Shown here piece after piece: positions 23,017 to 35,172 of a stretch of DNA of 64,000 nt. The position numbers and the translations under genes were made by a program. The DNA is taken from the NCBI RefSeq assembly GCF_011075055.1, contig NC_058145.1, positions 6,605,228 to 6,669,227 on the forward strand. The letters run 5' to 3'. The notes beneath the pieces were generated by a model that ran no database searches, was not told where the DNA came from, and was given only the letters and a program-made list of their open reading frames with translations. The DNA comes from Mangifera indica (lineage: Eukaryota > Streptophyta > Magnoliopsida > Sapindales > Anacardiaceae). Numbering within the stretch: the stretch's first letter is position 1; every line of letters starts with the position of its first letter.

Positions 23017-25877
23017 ATGGTGGGAAGTATTGAGCCGATGAATCAAAATTTGTACTCAAATGGGACAATTCAGAATGGTACTTGTATGGAAGAGAAGCTT
23101 GATGAGTTACGGTGCTTTCTTGGTAAGGCTGTCGGTGATCCATTGAGGATTGTTAGTGTTGGAGCAGGAGCTTGGGGCAGTGTTTTTGCTGCTTTGTTGC
23201 AAGATAGTTATGGGCAGTTCCGGGAGAAGGTCCAAGTCAGGATTTGGAGAAGGCCTGGAAGAGCTCTTGATAGATCCACCGCAGAACATCTCTTTGAAGT
23301 GATCAATTCTAGGGAGGATGTATTAAGGAGGTTGATTCGACGTTGTGCCTATCTCAAGTATGTTGAGGCAAGACTTGGTGATCGCACTCTTTATGCAGAT
23401 GAGATTTTGAAAGATGGCTTTTGCTTGAACATGATAGACACACCTCTCTGTCCTTTGAAGGTTGTCACTAACTTGCAAGAGGCTGTTTGGGATGCTGACA
23501 TTGTGGTGAATGGGTTGCCTTCGACTGAAACACGTGAGGTGTTCGAAGAGATAAGTCATTATTGGAAGGAGAGAATTACTGTGCCGATTATCATCTCTTT
23601 GGCAAAGGGTATTGAAGCAGCACTTGAACCTGTTCCTCACATTATAACTCCTACACAGATGATTAACAGAGCAAGTAAGAGTTCTCTCATATTTAAACCA
23701 TGTGTGATTATGCAATCTAGACCTTTGTTCATTGTCTGCATCATGAACATTTATTATGTCAATGCAAGTTTATTTGGTTAGTTAAGTATTATGTTGTTCA
23801 AGATGTAATGATTTTAGTCTCAAATTGATAACAACAAACCATAGAAAAAGTTCCTTCAATAGTATGTAACCATAACTCCTGACCCCTCTCTGATCATTCA
23901 TAATATATTTCTGCTCTTTGTAATTGGTTTTCTGCATTCTTGTGTTGGATAAATACAGAACTTATATGTTGTTTATGTATTTAACCCAACCTTGCAGCTG
24001 GTGTACCAACAGAAAACATACTTTATCTTGGTGGACCAAACATTGCCTCGGAGATTTATAACAAAGAATACGCAAATGCTCGAATATGTGGAGTTGAAAA
24101 GTGGAGGAAGCCGCTTGCAAAATTTCTAAGGCAACCCCATTTTGTTGTGTGGGACAATAGTGACCTTGTCACTCATGAAGTCATGGGTGGTCTGAAGAAT
24201 GTCTATGCCATTGGAGCTGGTAATTGTAATTTATTTAAAGTCAATAAAAGTAATTTCTTTACACTTCCTATTGGAAAGATTTATTCAGAGAACACAAGGA
24301 AAATGCAGGCTAGGATGCAACAATAAGAAAAATTTCCTGCCTTATGGGATGTGTTTCAAAACACAATCATTATACATACTTGATAATATTTTTTTTATTT
24401 TAAAAATAAGCATCTAGTGTCTAGTTCATCTAACCATGTAGAAAATAGCATTGACCTCAGATCAGAATTTACTTGTATTGTGATTACCTAAGTCAGACCT
24501 TTTAGTGGATAGACTCATCAAGATGGATCATTATACATGAATTTACCAAACTACGAGAATTGAAGTTATAATATAGTATAATGACGGTAAAGACTGGATT
24601 GGATGGTTGACCTTCTGGATAGAAGAAGCAAACCTGTCTTTTTGACAAACTGGGTTCTTAAGGATCTTATTTTGCCAGCTAGAAATCAAGATGTATCTTG
24701 ACAATCCTATTTAAACATTTAGTGACCATCACGAAAGCAATAGACTCAATCGTAATTAAGACAATGAAAGACTGGCATTGCCCTTGATTCTAAACTTCAG
24801 AAATAGGATTGTGTGATGAAGGCCCTTAAAATCTGAAATTTGAAGTAAAATGTGATAAAAACTGGAGCTCTAAAGTATTTAATACTAATTATACTTGTTG
24901 CATCATTTGGCACAACATATCCACTTTCCGTTAAAATTTTTCAGGAATGGTTGCTGCCCTCACCAAAGAGAGTGCTACCAGCAAATCTGTATATTTTGCC
25001 CATTGTACATCCGAGATGATATTTATTACTCATTTATTGGCGGAAGAACCTGAGAAGCTTGCAGGGCCTTTGCTGGCTGACACATATGTAACCTTGTTAA
25101 AAGGTCGTAATGCCTGGTATGGTCAAATGTTAGCAAAGGGTGAACTAAGCCGGGATATGGGTGACAGCATCAGTGGCAAAGGAATGATTCAGGTACTAAT
25201 AGTGATTTATGTCGTAAAGTGCCAGTGCATTGCAAAGTAGTTTATCCTAACAGAATAAGTCAGATCAGGGATATTTTATTATGGTTGGTATGTTTATATC
25301 TTATGCTATACATAAGTCAGACAGGTTTTTTGCAATCCTAAATAGTTTTGCTTTTCCAGATTTTAAGTTTGATATCAAGAGCATTATTGTTGTGTTGGTT
25401 TGTTATAAAACTGCATTTTCTTTTATGATTTGTTTCCAGGGTGTCTCTGCAGTGAGAGCATTCTATGAACTTCTGAGTCAATCAATCTTAAGTGTCTTAC
25501 ATCCTGAAGAAAATAAGCCCGTTGCTCCAGTTGAACTTTGCCCCATCTTAAAGACACTCTACAAAGTACTTATAACGAGGTACCTAATATCTTAATTACT
25601 GCCTTGACTGCATATATATATATTTTATTTTTACTCTTTCTTGCAGCAGAACTTTCTTTTGCTAATACAAAAATAATTTGAGGGCTTCCTAGTCCTTTAT
25701 TGAACTACTCATGGAGATAACTGAAGTTAGTTTGTGATTTATTTGGGATTCAGGGAGCAGTCATCACAAGCTATTCTGAAAGCACTGAGGGATGAAACCT
25801 TAAATGATCCGCGAGAACGCATCGAGATTGCACAGAGCCATGCTTTCTACAGGCCTTCACTTCTTAGTCAGCCCTGA
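23017..25877 (+). CDS. GPDHC1: Cytosolic glycerol-3-phosphate dehydrogenase [NAD+], five exons
   Basis: The enzyme interconverts dihydroxyacetone phosphate and glycerol-3-phosphate with NAD(H), feeding glycerolipid synthesis and cytosolic redox balance. Exons are 23017-23674, 23998-24219, 24945-25192, 25440-25579 and 25754-25877. All introns have GT..AG borders and the frame stays open to TGA, giving 463 residues, close to the 462 of the Arabidopsis cytosolic enzyme as I recall it. The dinucleotide-binding loop GAGAWG lies at residues 49-54, and the conserved lysine of [12 protein letters not shown] is K286. [18 protein letters not shown] and [10 protein letters not shown] mark the C-terminal helical domain. 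I chose the ATG at 23017 because MVGSIE is the family start; an in-frame ATG at 22984 would add eleven residues. No organelle signal is evident. Nothing is broken, so it is probably a working gene. Confidence 0.95.
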
Positions 25878-26600
25878 GTACTTTGCAATTGTTAAAATAT
25901 TGAACACAGACATACTTGTTTAGCAATCAACTCTTTATTTGTATTAAAGATACTAAAAGTGACTTAATTTCATGCTTGAATCCTAAAATACCCATCCAAA
26001 ATGGGAATTCTGACCAATTGAGTAGTTATATAAGTCTTTTAAAATCCAGTAATTTTTCTTGCAAGGTAATTTAATAATCCACTAATTTCCATTTTAAAAG
26101 AAGATGAGATATATTTTGAACTTTATCATTGTTTAAGAGTGAATTTTCAAACTCAAATCATGATTATTATTGTTAGAAGAGGCACATAAATGGTTGAAAA
26201 AGGATTTTGGAGAAGAGTCTTCTTCTTGCAAGGTAATAAGTCTTCAAAGTTTAAATTATTTATACAGGTAGGCATTATTAAATGAATCTAATACAAGATT
26301 TATTAATTAAATTAGTTTCTGTTAGGCTATAATTCATTTTAGGTGTTATAATATTATTTAATAAATGTTATAGAAATTGCCTGTTTACACCGTGGAACTT
26401 TGTTTCATGATAGTAGGATGTTTTACTAACAAATTATTAAATTTTTCACAAGATAATAATTTAATAATTTAAACTTCTAGAATCTTAAATTATTAAATCT
26501 GAAAAATTCCGGCAGCGTTTGTACCTTGTGAGAGAAAATAGTTTATAAATGTTTTGAAATACTTTTAAAGTTATTTTTTTGATAAACAATTTAACATGTC
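25878..26600. other. 3' flank of the dehydrogenase gene, no further gene
   Basis: AT-rich sequence that should include the 3' untranslated region. An ATTAAA-like word at 25943 could serve polyadenylation, but position alone is weak support. No protein or RNA gene is seen before the copia LTR sequence begins around 26600. Confidence 0.4.
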
Positions 26601-26918
26601 TAGTTTGATTCTTATAATTTTGGTAATTTTATAAATATTATATATTTTGTTACAAATATAATGAAAAGTATGTGCAGAAAAATTTATAAGAATAAAAATA
26701 TGAGCAAGAAAAAAATGAACTCAAGAAGAATAGAGAGGTAAATTTGGAAGCATGTATATAAAGCTTTTAACTGAATGTTTTTTTTATACACGATTACACA
26801 AATGAGTAGGACATTTATGGGAAAATTTTAAACACTCAAGTGATAACTAATGTTTCCTACTTAAAGTCATAGTTGGCTGCTTCATGCACCTTGCAAACAT
26901 TAAATGTCATGGTGGAAA

Positions 26919-27370
26919 TGTTATGACCCCGATCGGTTGTGTGGCCTTGACCCGAGTTCCTAGCTTGTCCTCGTCGAGCTATTTTGGAAATGATTTGTGA
27001 ATGAGAGACTAAAAGAACTAATTGCTATAAGCAACAAGTCAGTATATTGGAATATTTCTTGATGATCTTTATTGCTGCTAATGAGTGCTTTAAATAGGCT
27101 TACATATAGAGAAAAAACAGGAGAATGATAAGGTTAAGGAGCTAAGATATCGTGCCCACTAAAGTGTTGCAACTGTCTTCCTAAAGACCAGGATGTATCT
27201 ATCGTGCAACTGGAGACTCGTTCTAGATGATTTATTGGAGTAACAAATAAGGAACAACTTGAACCAAGTTGTTGAAACTAACAAACAAAACAATAAAGAG
27301 GTAATAAAATAATAAATAGATAAAGAGATAAGGAGTGTGCATGGCCTTATGCACTCCATGCAACATAACA
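26919..27370 (-). repeat. 3' LTR of the Reina-like element
   Basis: 452 bp with ends TGTTATGACC..CATAACA. By eye it differs from the other LTR at about 38 positions, almost all transitions, with no length change. Confidence 0.9.
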
Positions 27371-27384
27371 CTCTCCCGCCCTTC
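27371..27384 (-). other. Polypurine tract of the Reina-like element
   Basis: On the minus strand this reads GAAGGGCGGGAGAG directly before the 3' LTR. It overlaps the last codons of the chromodomain-containing reading frame. Confidence 0.75.
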
Positions 27385-30300
27385 AAACAATCCTTGGCCT
27401 CAAGGATTATGAAAGTTAGGAAAGTTTGCCTGGAACTTGCTTGCACGAACCCAACTCGCTTCAGAAGGTGGCGTGCCAGCCCACTGAACTAGATACTCTA
27501 GTCTTCAACCCCTACCACGTCTCTTCAAAATCAACTCAAGATATTTGGAAACTTCTAGTTGGTTTTGCTCCAACTCGAGTAACGTGGAAGTGACATAATC
27601 AACTGCACCAACTTTATTCTTTAATAGTGAGACGTGAAAAATTTGGTGTATACGACTGGAAAGAGGAAGCTCAAGTTTGTAGGCGACTGTGCCAACCTTG
27701 CCTATCACCTTGAAAGGACCATAGATCAACAAGTTTATATGAGCTTCATTTGGGGACCGTGACTTGTCGGTGCGATTGAAGTTGTAAATATACCTAATCG
27801 CCAACTTCAAACTATCGTTCTACGTGGCTTCAGTTGTAGACTTGCTTTATTCGATTTTGAGCATGTTGTAACCGTTTTCGAAGCTCTTTAATGACTTTAT
27901 CCCGTTATAGTAAAGTGCCTTCTACGACTTGCACTTTTGTTGTCCTTAGAACATACGAGAGCAAGGTAGGTGGTGTTCTGCCATAGACAATCTCAAAAAG
28001 AGTATTTTGGGTGATTGAATGAACACTTGTATTATAACAATATTCGGCCTAAACGAACCACTTGGTCCATTCTTTAGGTTTGGAGCTAGTGAAGCAGCGC
28101 AAATACATTTTAATAGTTTGATTGACCACTTCCGTTTGACCATCGGTTTGGGGGTGGTAGGATGAGCTAAAATTAAAATGTGTACTTTTAGATTAAACAA
28201 TTCCTTCCAAAACGCATTGGTAAATATGGGATCTCGATCACGAACTATGGATTGAGGCATTCCGTGGAGCTTGAAAATATTTTCAAAGAAGATGTGGGTA
28301 ACTGATGGGGCAGTGTATAGATAGGACATGGGAATGAAATAAGCATACTTGGAGAAGCGATCAACAACCATAAGAAGAGTTGTTTTTCCCTTAAAGAAAG
28401 ATAGACCATCAACGAAATCCATTGAGATGTCGGTCCACACTTGAGCAGGGATTGGCAGTGGTTGTAAGTGTCCAACGGGTCTTTACAAGTCTATCTTGTG
28501 CCTTTGACAAATGTCACATTCTTGAATGAATTGGTGGATACTGTCTTTCATCTTTTTCCAATAAAAAATGGCCTTGAGGTGTTGTAGGGTTTTGAAATAA
28601 CCTTCGTGACTACTACCATGCATTTTTAATAGGATGACTTGTATCAAGGTGGAGTCATTGGGTAGGAAAATTCTTTGTTTAAAGAAAAGAATCTCATGTT
28701 GAATAAGCCAGGGCCCTACCACTTCATTTGTTTGTACAAGTTGATAGAGCCTTTAAAGGTCAAGGTGGTTTTGATTCTCCTCCTGTATGGGTTTAAGCCA
28801 CTTTGGGATTAGTATGGAAATGGTCATTGCTTCCAATATTGGACTTCGTCGAGATAATGCATCGACGGCTATGTTGGTTTTACCTTGTTGGTACTTAATA
28901 GAAAAGTCATAACTAATAAGCTTTACAAGCCATTTTTGTTGAGCTTCGGTAACAATACATTGTTCCCATAGGTACTTTAGACTTCGTTGATCAGTTTTCA
29001 CAATGAAGGGTTTTCCTAACAAAAAAGGTCGTAATCTTTGGACTATGACCAAAGCCATTAGTTCTTTCTCATAGGTGGAAAGGGAAAGATTTTTTCCTTT
29101 GAGGGCAGTGCTAAAATATGCAATAAGGCGTTGATTCTGGGAGAGAACAACTTTCATGCCAACTTCAGATGCATCACATTCGATGATGAAAAAACTAGAA
29201 AAGTCAGGTAAGGCAAGTACGAAAGCTTTGGTCATAACCTCCTTAAGTTGGTTAAAGGTTTCATTGGCTTCTTGGCTCCATTTGAAAGTGTTCTTCTTTA
29301 GCATATTAGTGAGAGGTCGAGCAATAATCTCGTAAGCTGCTATAAACCTTCGGTAGCACCCGGTCAATCTAAGGAATCCTCTCAATTCCTTGATGGTCTT
29401 CGATTTAGGCTAATTTGTCATGGCAACAATTTTTTCTAGATTTGCCCTCACCCCCTGCTCATCAATAATATGCCCAAGGTAATGTACCTGCCTTTGAGCA
29501 AATATACATTTTTCTTTTTTTACAACCAATTGATGGTTTCTCAAAATTGATAAAACAATTTGAACGTGCTCCAAATGATCAGCCTAACAATGGCTATAAA
29601 CCAATATATGTCAAAACATATTAAAATAAAATTTCTCAAATAAGATTGGAAAATGTCATTCATGAGCGATTGAAAGGTAAAAGGAGCATTAGATAGACCA
29701 AAAGGCATTACTAGAAATTCAAAATGTTCATGGTGTGTGTGGAATATAGTCTTTAGGATGTTGTTAGAATGCATTCGTATCTGATGATATCCCGATCGCA
29801 AGTCAAGCTTAGTAAACCATTCTGCACCATTCAATTCATCTAAAAGTTCTTCAATCACTAGTATAGGGAATTTATCTTTGATAGTTTACTTGTTAAAAGC
29901 CCGATAATCCATACAAAATTGCCACGTTCTATTGCTTCTTTTTACTAGAAGAATAGGTGATGAAAAAGGGCTTTGATTGGGTCAAATGAATCCTTGATTG
30001 AGCATTTCAGACACCAATCTTTCGATCTCTTGCTTTTGGAAATGAGGATAACAGAATGGTCAAACACTTACTGGTCCACTTCCCAGTTTGAGAGAAATTT
30101 AGTGATCCTGCTTACAGCTTGGTGGAATACCTTCAAGAGGTTGGAAAACTTTAGAGAATTCTTGTTGAAGATGAGCCCACTCTTCCGGTTCATTATGAGA
30201 CTCAGGTACCTCACAGGCTACATAAATTTGGAGTAGTGCCCCTTTTCTATTACCATGTTGAAGGACCCGGTTAATAGCTTTTTCTTTTACCAATAAAGCT

Positions 30301-31735
30301 TATGGAGCGCCTTCCCCACTTGGCTTGATAGTTTTCCCTTGATAAGAGAACTTCATCTCCATGGTTTTTAAATTCCATACGATGGGACCTAATGTTTGAA
30401 ACTATTGGGGGCCTAGAACAGCTTCGCAACCTTCAAGAGGTAACAAGAAAAAATCAATGCAGAAAGGGGTATTGTGAAGAAAAAGTTCGACCTGTTTACA
30501 TAGTCCTTGGCTTTTCAACTTTTCCCATTTGCCACAGTAACTCTCATCTTCAGTCTTGGTTCAGTTGGAAATTTTCTAAGGTATGCAAACCTTTCCTAGA
30601 GGAAGTTATGGGTGGACCCAGAATCCACCAAGACGGGGAGTTGAGTACTTCTTAGTCGAGCTTGAATCCATATAGTTTGAGGTCTAAGTTCCCCAGCCAA
30701 TACATTAAGGGAAATCTCCAATGGTTCTGGTTTGTCGTCATTATTATCGGCAAGCTCTTCTTTGTCGACATTTGCTTCTTACTCTAGCTCAATAAGAAAT
30801 AATTTTTTGCACTCATGGTTGGTTGTAAACTTCTCGTCGCAATGAAAACATAAACCTTTTTGATGTCGTTGTTGAAGCTTGACTTGAGAGAAACGCCTAA
30901 CTCCCAGAGTTACACCTGCTGCAGATGACATCCATGGCTTGGAATCTCTCATGGAGTTGTCAAAAGCATTTCTCCATAAGCCTGGAGAAGTTGAATTAGT
31001 TTTAGTTTCACCAACTCGTGAGACCCAACTTTCAAATACTTTAGTAAGTCTTATTGCATTATTAAGAGTGACAGGTCTTTGAGCTTGTACATCAGCTCTA
31101 AGGTTTTCTTTAAGGCCACTAAGGAAGCAACCCACCTCTTGTGCATTTGTGAGCTTTCCAGACTTGGCCAATAACTTATCAAATTGAGTTTGATAGTCTC
31201 ACATAGATCCGACTTATTTAAGCTTACAAAGGTCAGCGAAATGGTTTTCAAATCGAGAAGTGCCATACCTTTTCGAGTAACCCTTGTTGTAGCTTTTCCC
31301 ATGTCAAGTCGCGGTTTCGTTGCCTTTGTCTTTAGAGCCAAAGATGGGTGTCACACTCCAAATGATATGTGGCTAAGCGCACTTGATCCTCCGACAAAGT
31401 TTCTTGAAATTCAAAAAATTGCTCGACTCTACAAACTTATGTTATTGGGTCATTGAGACCGTTGTATCGAGGAAAGTCTAGCTTTGCTAGTTTGGGAGCA
31501 ATTCCACGACTGGTTCTTTCATCATCTAGACCCTTATGGGTTGATCGTGGTTTGTTGGTTGATGATTCTTCCTTGTTATGCAAAGTCTAAAACATCTCCG
31601 CCTACTACCGTATCATTCTTTCCTCCATGTGTCACAACATCCGTTCTTGGCCAGAGCTTAAGCTTTCCGTCTGCTGATGGTGGCCTTTAAGTTACTGTTT
31701 TATACATTGTATCCGTTGGTCGTCGACCATCTCTA
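27385..31735 (-). pseudogene. Gag-pol of the Reina-like element, interrupted
   Basis: Read on the minus strand: gag with a zinc knuckle variant CFHCDEKFTTNHEC near 30800-30860, and a degraded protease at 30300-30700. Reverse transcriptase at 29541-29858 shows [12 protein letters not shown] and [14 protein letters not shown]; the catalytic F-D-D-I region near 29600 is frame-broken. RNase H (28753-29385) contains IECDASEVG and STYEKELMALV and ends VDALSRR. Integrase has its zinc-binding part at 28483-28722 (ECDICQRHK) and its core near 28200-28440 (WTDISMDFVDGL, MVVDRFSKYAYF, SIVRDRDPIF). The chromodomain follows at 27400-27560. At least five stops or frameshifts separate these parts. Confidence 0.9.
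27400..27560 (-). other. Chromodomain at the C terminus of the Reina-like polyprotein
   Basis: After the linker RIHQIFHVSLLK (near 27600-27650), the minus strand reads ILKRRGRG, one stop, then RLEYLVQWAGTPPSEASWV and F-x-x-NFPNF. This is the chromodomain core with the aromatic residues Y, W and W in place. Chromodomains of this group bind methylated histone tails and steer integration to heterochromatin in studied elements; that role here is inference. Confidence 0.8.
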
Positions 31736-31747
31736 GCTCTAATACCA
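31736..31747 (-). other. Primer-binding site of the Reina-like element
   Basis: The minus strand reads TGGTATTAGAGC, one transition from the TGGTATCAGAGC consensus complementary to initiator tRNA-Met. It lies three bases from the 5' LTR. Confidence 0.85.
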
Positions 31748-31750
31748 GAA

Positions 31751-32202
31751 TGTTACGACCCCGATCGGTTGTACGGCTTTAACCCGAGTTCCTAGCTCGT
31801 CCTCATTGAGCTATCTTGGAAATGATTTGTGAATGAGAGACTAAAAGAACTAATTGCTATAAGCAACAAATCAGTATATTGGAATATTTCTTGATGATCT
31901 TTATTGCCACTAATGAGTGCCTTAAATAGGCTTACATATAGAGAAAAAACAAGAAAATGATAACATTAAGGAGCTAAGATATCGTGTCAGCTAAAATGTT
32001 GCAACTGCCTTCCTAAAAACTAGGACATATCTATCGTGCAACTAGAGATTCGTTTTGGATGATTTATTGAAGCAACAAATAAGGAACAACTTGAACCAAA
32101 TTGCTGAAACTAACAAACAAAACAATAAAGAGGTAATAAAATAATAAATAGATAAAGAGATAAGAAGTGTGCATGGCCCCATGCACTCCATGCAATGTAA
32201 CA
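31751..32202 (-). repeat. 5' LTR of the Reina-like element
   Basis: 452 bp, beginning TGTTACGACC and ending ATGTAACA, the same length as its partner at 26919-27370. Confidence 0.9.
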
Positions 32203-33520
32203 GGAAAGTCATTTAATGCGCAACACTTCCTTTTGAATTTTCACCACTTACAGATAATTACATTAATCTTGTTAAAGAAAAACTCTATGGGATAAAAATC
32301 AAAACAAAGAAATATAATTATTTAACTTCCTATAAAGTGGGATTGAACATACTTAAATTGGCTCATTAAAAACTTTACTAAAAAAATCCAGTGGGATAAA
32401 ACCTAGTGAAGAAAAAAAGAGTATAATACACATTTTGTCTTATATGTGATAAACTTCAAAAATTTGCTTTCTCTAATAAATGCTCTTCCTTTTTGCAGTA
32501 AGATTAATTTAATTGTTTGTTGAGCTACCATATACCGATATGTTATACACTAACTTTTCAAATGTTAATATCGATAATGTCTTAGTGAACAAATCTATAA
32601 GGTTGTCACTAGATCATATTTGTTTGACATCAATTTTTTAGTTTTACTATAACTCATAAGTGTAAAAAAATTTCGGTGAGATATGTTTGGTTTTGTCTCT
32701 TTTAATATATTCTCCTCTAATTTTGGTAATACATGATACATTGTTTTCATATAATATGGAAAAATTGTTTGTTGTAGATGGAAGACTGCATGAATTTTGG
32801 AAATGATGGATGACAAACTATAACCATATGTATTCTTGGTTGGTTTCATAGAGAGATAAAATCTCTAAATGATTTGAAGATTTTGCAACCAAAATTTGTT
32901 TGGTGGAGTGTCATAATATCATTATATTGTTATAAGTAAAAACATATCTCTTCTATGAATGATCTTTATAAGGATTAGAAAGATAACTGACATCTGTATA
33001 TCTAATTAAACTAGGATTTTTAAGGGATTTGACAGAATAGAATAATATTAAATCTCTAGTTCTGCATAGGTAATAGAGTATATGCTTGATTTTGTTCGAA
33101 TGGTGATAGGTTGGTGCAAAGCTAAATTGGGCACATAAATTTACTATGAAAGATATATCTAGTCTAGTGTATTAGGCCAAATATAATAAGACTTGAATGA
33201 TAATAAGATATGATACTTTAGAACTAAGTATCTTTTCATCTTTTTCTTTATGATGAAATGAATTCTTTTTCAGATCGAGAGATTGAACAACCATTGGGGT
33301 GCTTAAAGGATAAGTCTTATCCATATTAAAACATTTTAACAATTTTTCAATATACGCTGATTAATAGATAGGTATTCCATTTAAATTCTGCCCGATCTAC
33401 AAGCTAAAACAATATTTTATTTTCTCCAAATCCTTCATCTCAAATTTTTTCATATATTCAATAATTTTTTAGAGTTCTATAAGAGTCTCAATTAAATTCA
33501 TATCATTAACATAAACTAGT
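32203..33520 (-). pseudogene. 3' part of copia pol (reverse transcriptase end, RNase H)
   Basis: On the minus strand the first residues are the polymerase site YVNDMNLIETL, immediately at the solo LTR border, then FEMKDLEKIKYCLGLQI and a degraded YL..ATR-D-SF-VNL region. RNase H follows with KHISPKFF-TYEL and a remnant of the DNLADLFTKSLP end near 32590. The aspartate pair of the usual YVDD is changed to ND, and stops are frequent. Confidence 0.8.
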
Positions 33521-33616
33521 TGTAATACCCTCAGGTATATTCTAGGGATAATTATGTCTTTTGACCCTGTTTTGAGATTTTTCTTATTTTAAATATATAT
33601 ATGTAGGGGTGTGCTT

Positions 33617-33623
<7 letters not shown>

Positions 33624-33701
<78 letters not shown>
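33624..33701. repeat. (AT)n microsatellite, about 39 units
   Basis: Uninterrupted alternating AT inside the solo LTR. Long AT dinucleotide runs are common in plant LTRs and polymorphic in length, so the exact count may be assembly-dependent. Confidence 0.95.
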
Positions 33702-33703
<2 letters not shown>

Positions 33704-34254
33704 GCAAAAAAGGGCAAAAAGGGAAAAGAGAAAAAGAGAAAGAGATAAAGCTTTAGATATAAAGAGAAAGAGAAGACTTTTCCATCATTTTACATCTTCT
33801 CCCGTAAGAAACTCCAGCAGCCACCATTTTTCAGTTTTTTCCTTTGCTTTCTTGAAGAAAAAGGAAGGATTTGAGGGAGTTGGAAGATAAGAAAAGAAAA
33901 GAAAAGAAAAGAAAAGGAAGCACTTGGAAGCTTTGGTAACCAAAGATCTCCTTCCTTCTTCTTTTATCTATGTTTATATGCATGTTATGTGAATATGTTA
34001 GAGTGTTTTGGTATTGATTTAAAGTGATTTTGGTGATAAAGGAAACAAAACAAAGAGGAGGAAGCCAACTTTCAAAGATTTGGCTTAAAGCAAGGTAAGG
34101 GGTATCCTCCTTGATATGTGACATGTTTTAGGCTTTTGGTTCCTTAGATCTATATTATATATGTTGATTTTGATGTTGAGAAATGTTGTTTTGCCATTTG
34201 GGATGTCTATGTATGTGATTTTGTTCATGGCAGAAAGTTACAGAATATTTACAG

Positions 34255-34850
34255 TTTTTGCCACTGAGTTCGTCCCATGTTTTGGCTGCCTTATTGAATG
34301 AATTATGAGTGCTATTATATCTTGTTGGAAAGCTCTTTGAATCCTCTTTCCAATGATATATAGCTTGTATGAATTAGAGATCATTTGGACTGTTAAAGAT
34401 TGTATAAACCGAAAGGACTGTTTTACTAAAGAAAAACAGGGGAGGCAGTTTTTACCACTGACTTTATCTGCTGTTTTGACTGCCTGATTGAATGAATTAT
34501 GAGTGCTATTATAGCTTGTTGGAAATATCTTGGAATCCTCTTTTCAACGATATATAGTTTGTATGAATTAGAAACCATTTGGGCTGTTAAATTGTATAAA
34601 AAGTATGCTGCCCTGCTAAATGTCTGTTTTGTGAACAGTATTTCGTAATTTTATCACTGAGTTTAGCTCACGTTTTGACTGTCTTATATATTGAATTATG
34701 AGTGCTATTATAGGTCGTTGGAAAGCTCTTTGAATCCTCTTTCCAATGATATATAGCTTGTATGAATTAGAAACCGTTTGGGATGTTAAATTGTATGAAA
34801 AAGAAGGTTGCCCTGTTAAATGACTGTTCTGTGAACAGTGTTTTGCAATT
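34255..34850. repeat. Three ~195-bp direct repeats inside the solo LTR
   Basis: Units begin CCACTGAGTT (34260), CCACTGACTT (34455) and TCACTGAGTT (34654). Each contains ATTGAATTATGAGTGCTATT, a GTTGGAAAGCTCTTTGAATC-like block and CTTGTATGAATTAGA in the same order. Spacing is about 195-199 bp. Confidence 0.85.
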
Positions 34851-35075
34851 TTGGGCAGGAAAGAAAGAAGGAAAGAAGGAAGGAAAGGAAAGGAAAGAAA
34901 AGAAGGAAAGAAAAAGAAAGAAAAATAAGAAAAAGAATTTAGGACTCAAGATTTAGGGGTCGTCCCAAGAGTAATGTCTGGTGAGTTATGAATAAAATTA
35001 AATGGAAGCAAATGTAGTAAAATATAAGACCCGTATATATGCTATAAACTATGAGAGGGCACTTTACACTACACC

Positions 35076-35172
35076 GCCCGCAGTAGGGCACGTCCGCAGT
35101 AGGACACGTCCGTAGTAGGACATAGACCCCCAGTAGGGTCCGCTCGCAGTAGAGCATGCTCGCAGTAGAGCT
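35076..35172. repeat. 16-bp GC-rich minisatellite
   Basis: Six units marked by GCAGTAG or a close variant start at 35080, 35096, 35112, 35130, 35146 and 35162 (spacing 16, 16, 18, 16, 16). The consensus resembles GCAGTAGGGCACGTCC. It is sharply GC-rich against its AT-rich surroundings and lies in the distal half of the solo LTR. Confidence 0.85.

Larger units (their letters stand above)
26919..32202 (-). mobile_element. Complete Ty3/gypsy chromodomain element (Reina-like)
   Basis: The 5284-bp element has two 452-bp LTRs and is flanked by identical 5-bp target duplications, GGAAA at 26914-26918 and 32203-32207. Primer-binding site and polypurine tract are in the expected places for minus-strand orientation. 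Domains run gag, protease, reverse transcriptase, RNase H, integrase and chromodomain from right to left. Its small size, short LTRs and C-terminal chromodomain fit the Reina clade, which is inference. It is inserted in the LTR of the copia element. Stops and frameshifts throughout mean it is inactive. Confidence 0.9.

Noticed and set aside
23107..23715. Minus-strand open frames of 60 and 130 codons
   Set aside because: They lie opposite exon 1 of the dehydrogenase and are shadows of its codon structure.
26919..32202. Possible integrated virus
   Set aside because: The pol domains, chromodomain, LTR structure and target duplication are those of a plant gypsy retrotransposon, with no envelope or viral movement gene.
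33624..33701. Long AT run as a possible replication origin or matrix-attachment site
   Set aside because: It is an ordinary dinucleotide microsatellite inside an LTR; no other supporting signal.
34939..35157. 72-codon minus-strand frame over the minisatellite
   Set aside because: It translates the 16-bp repeat and neighbouring LTR; no independent support.
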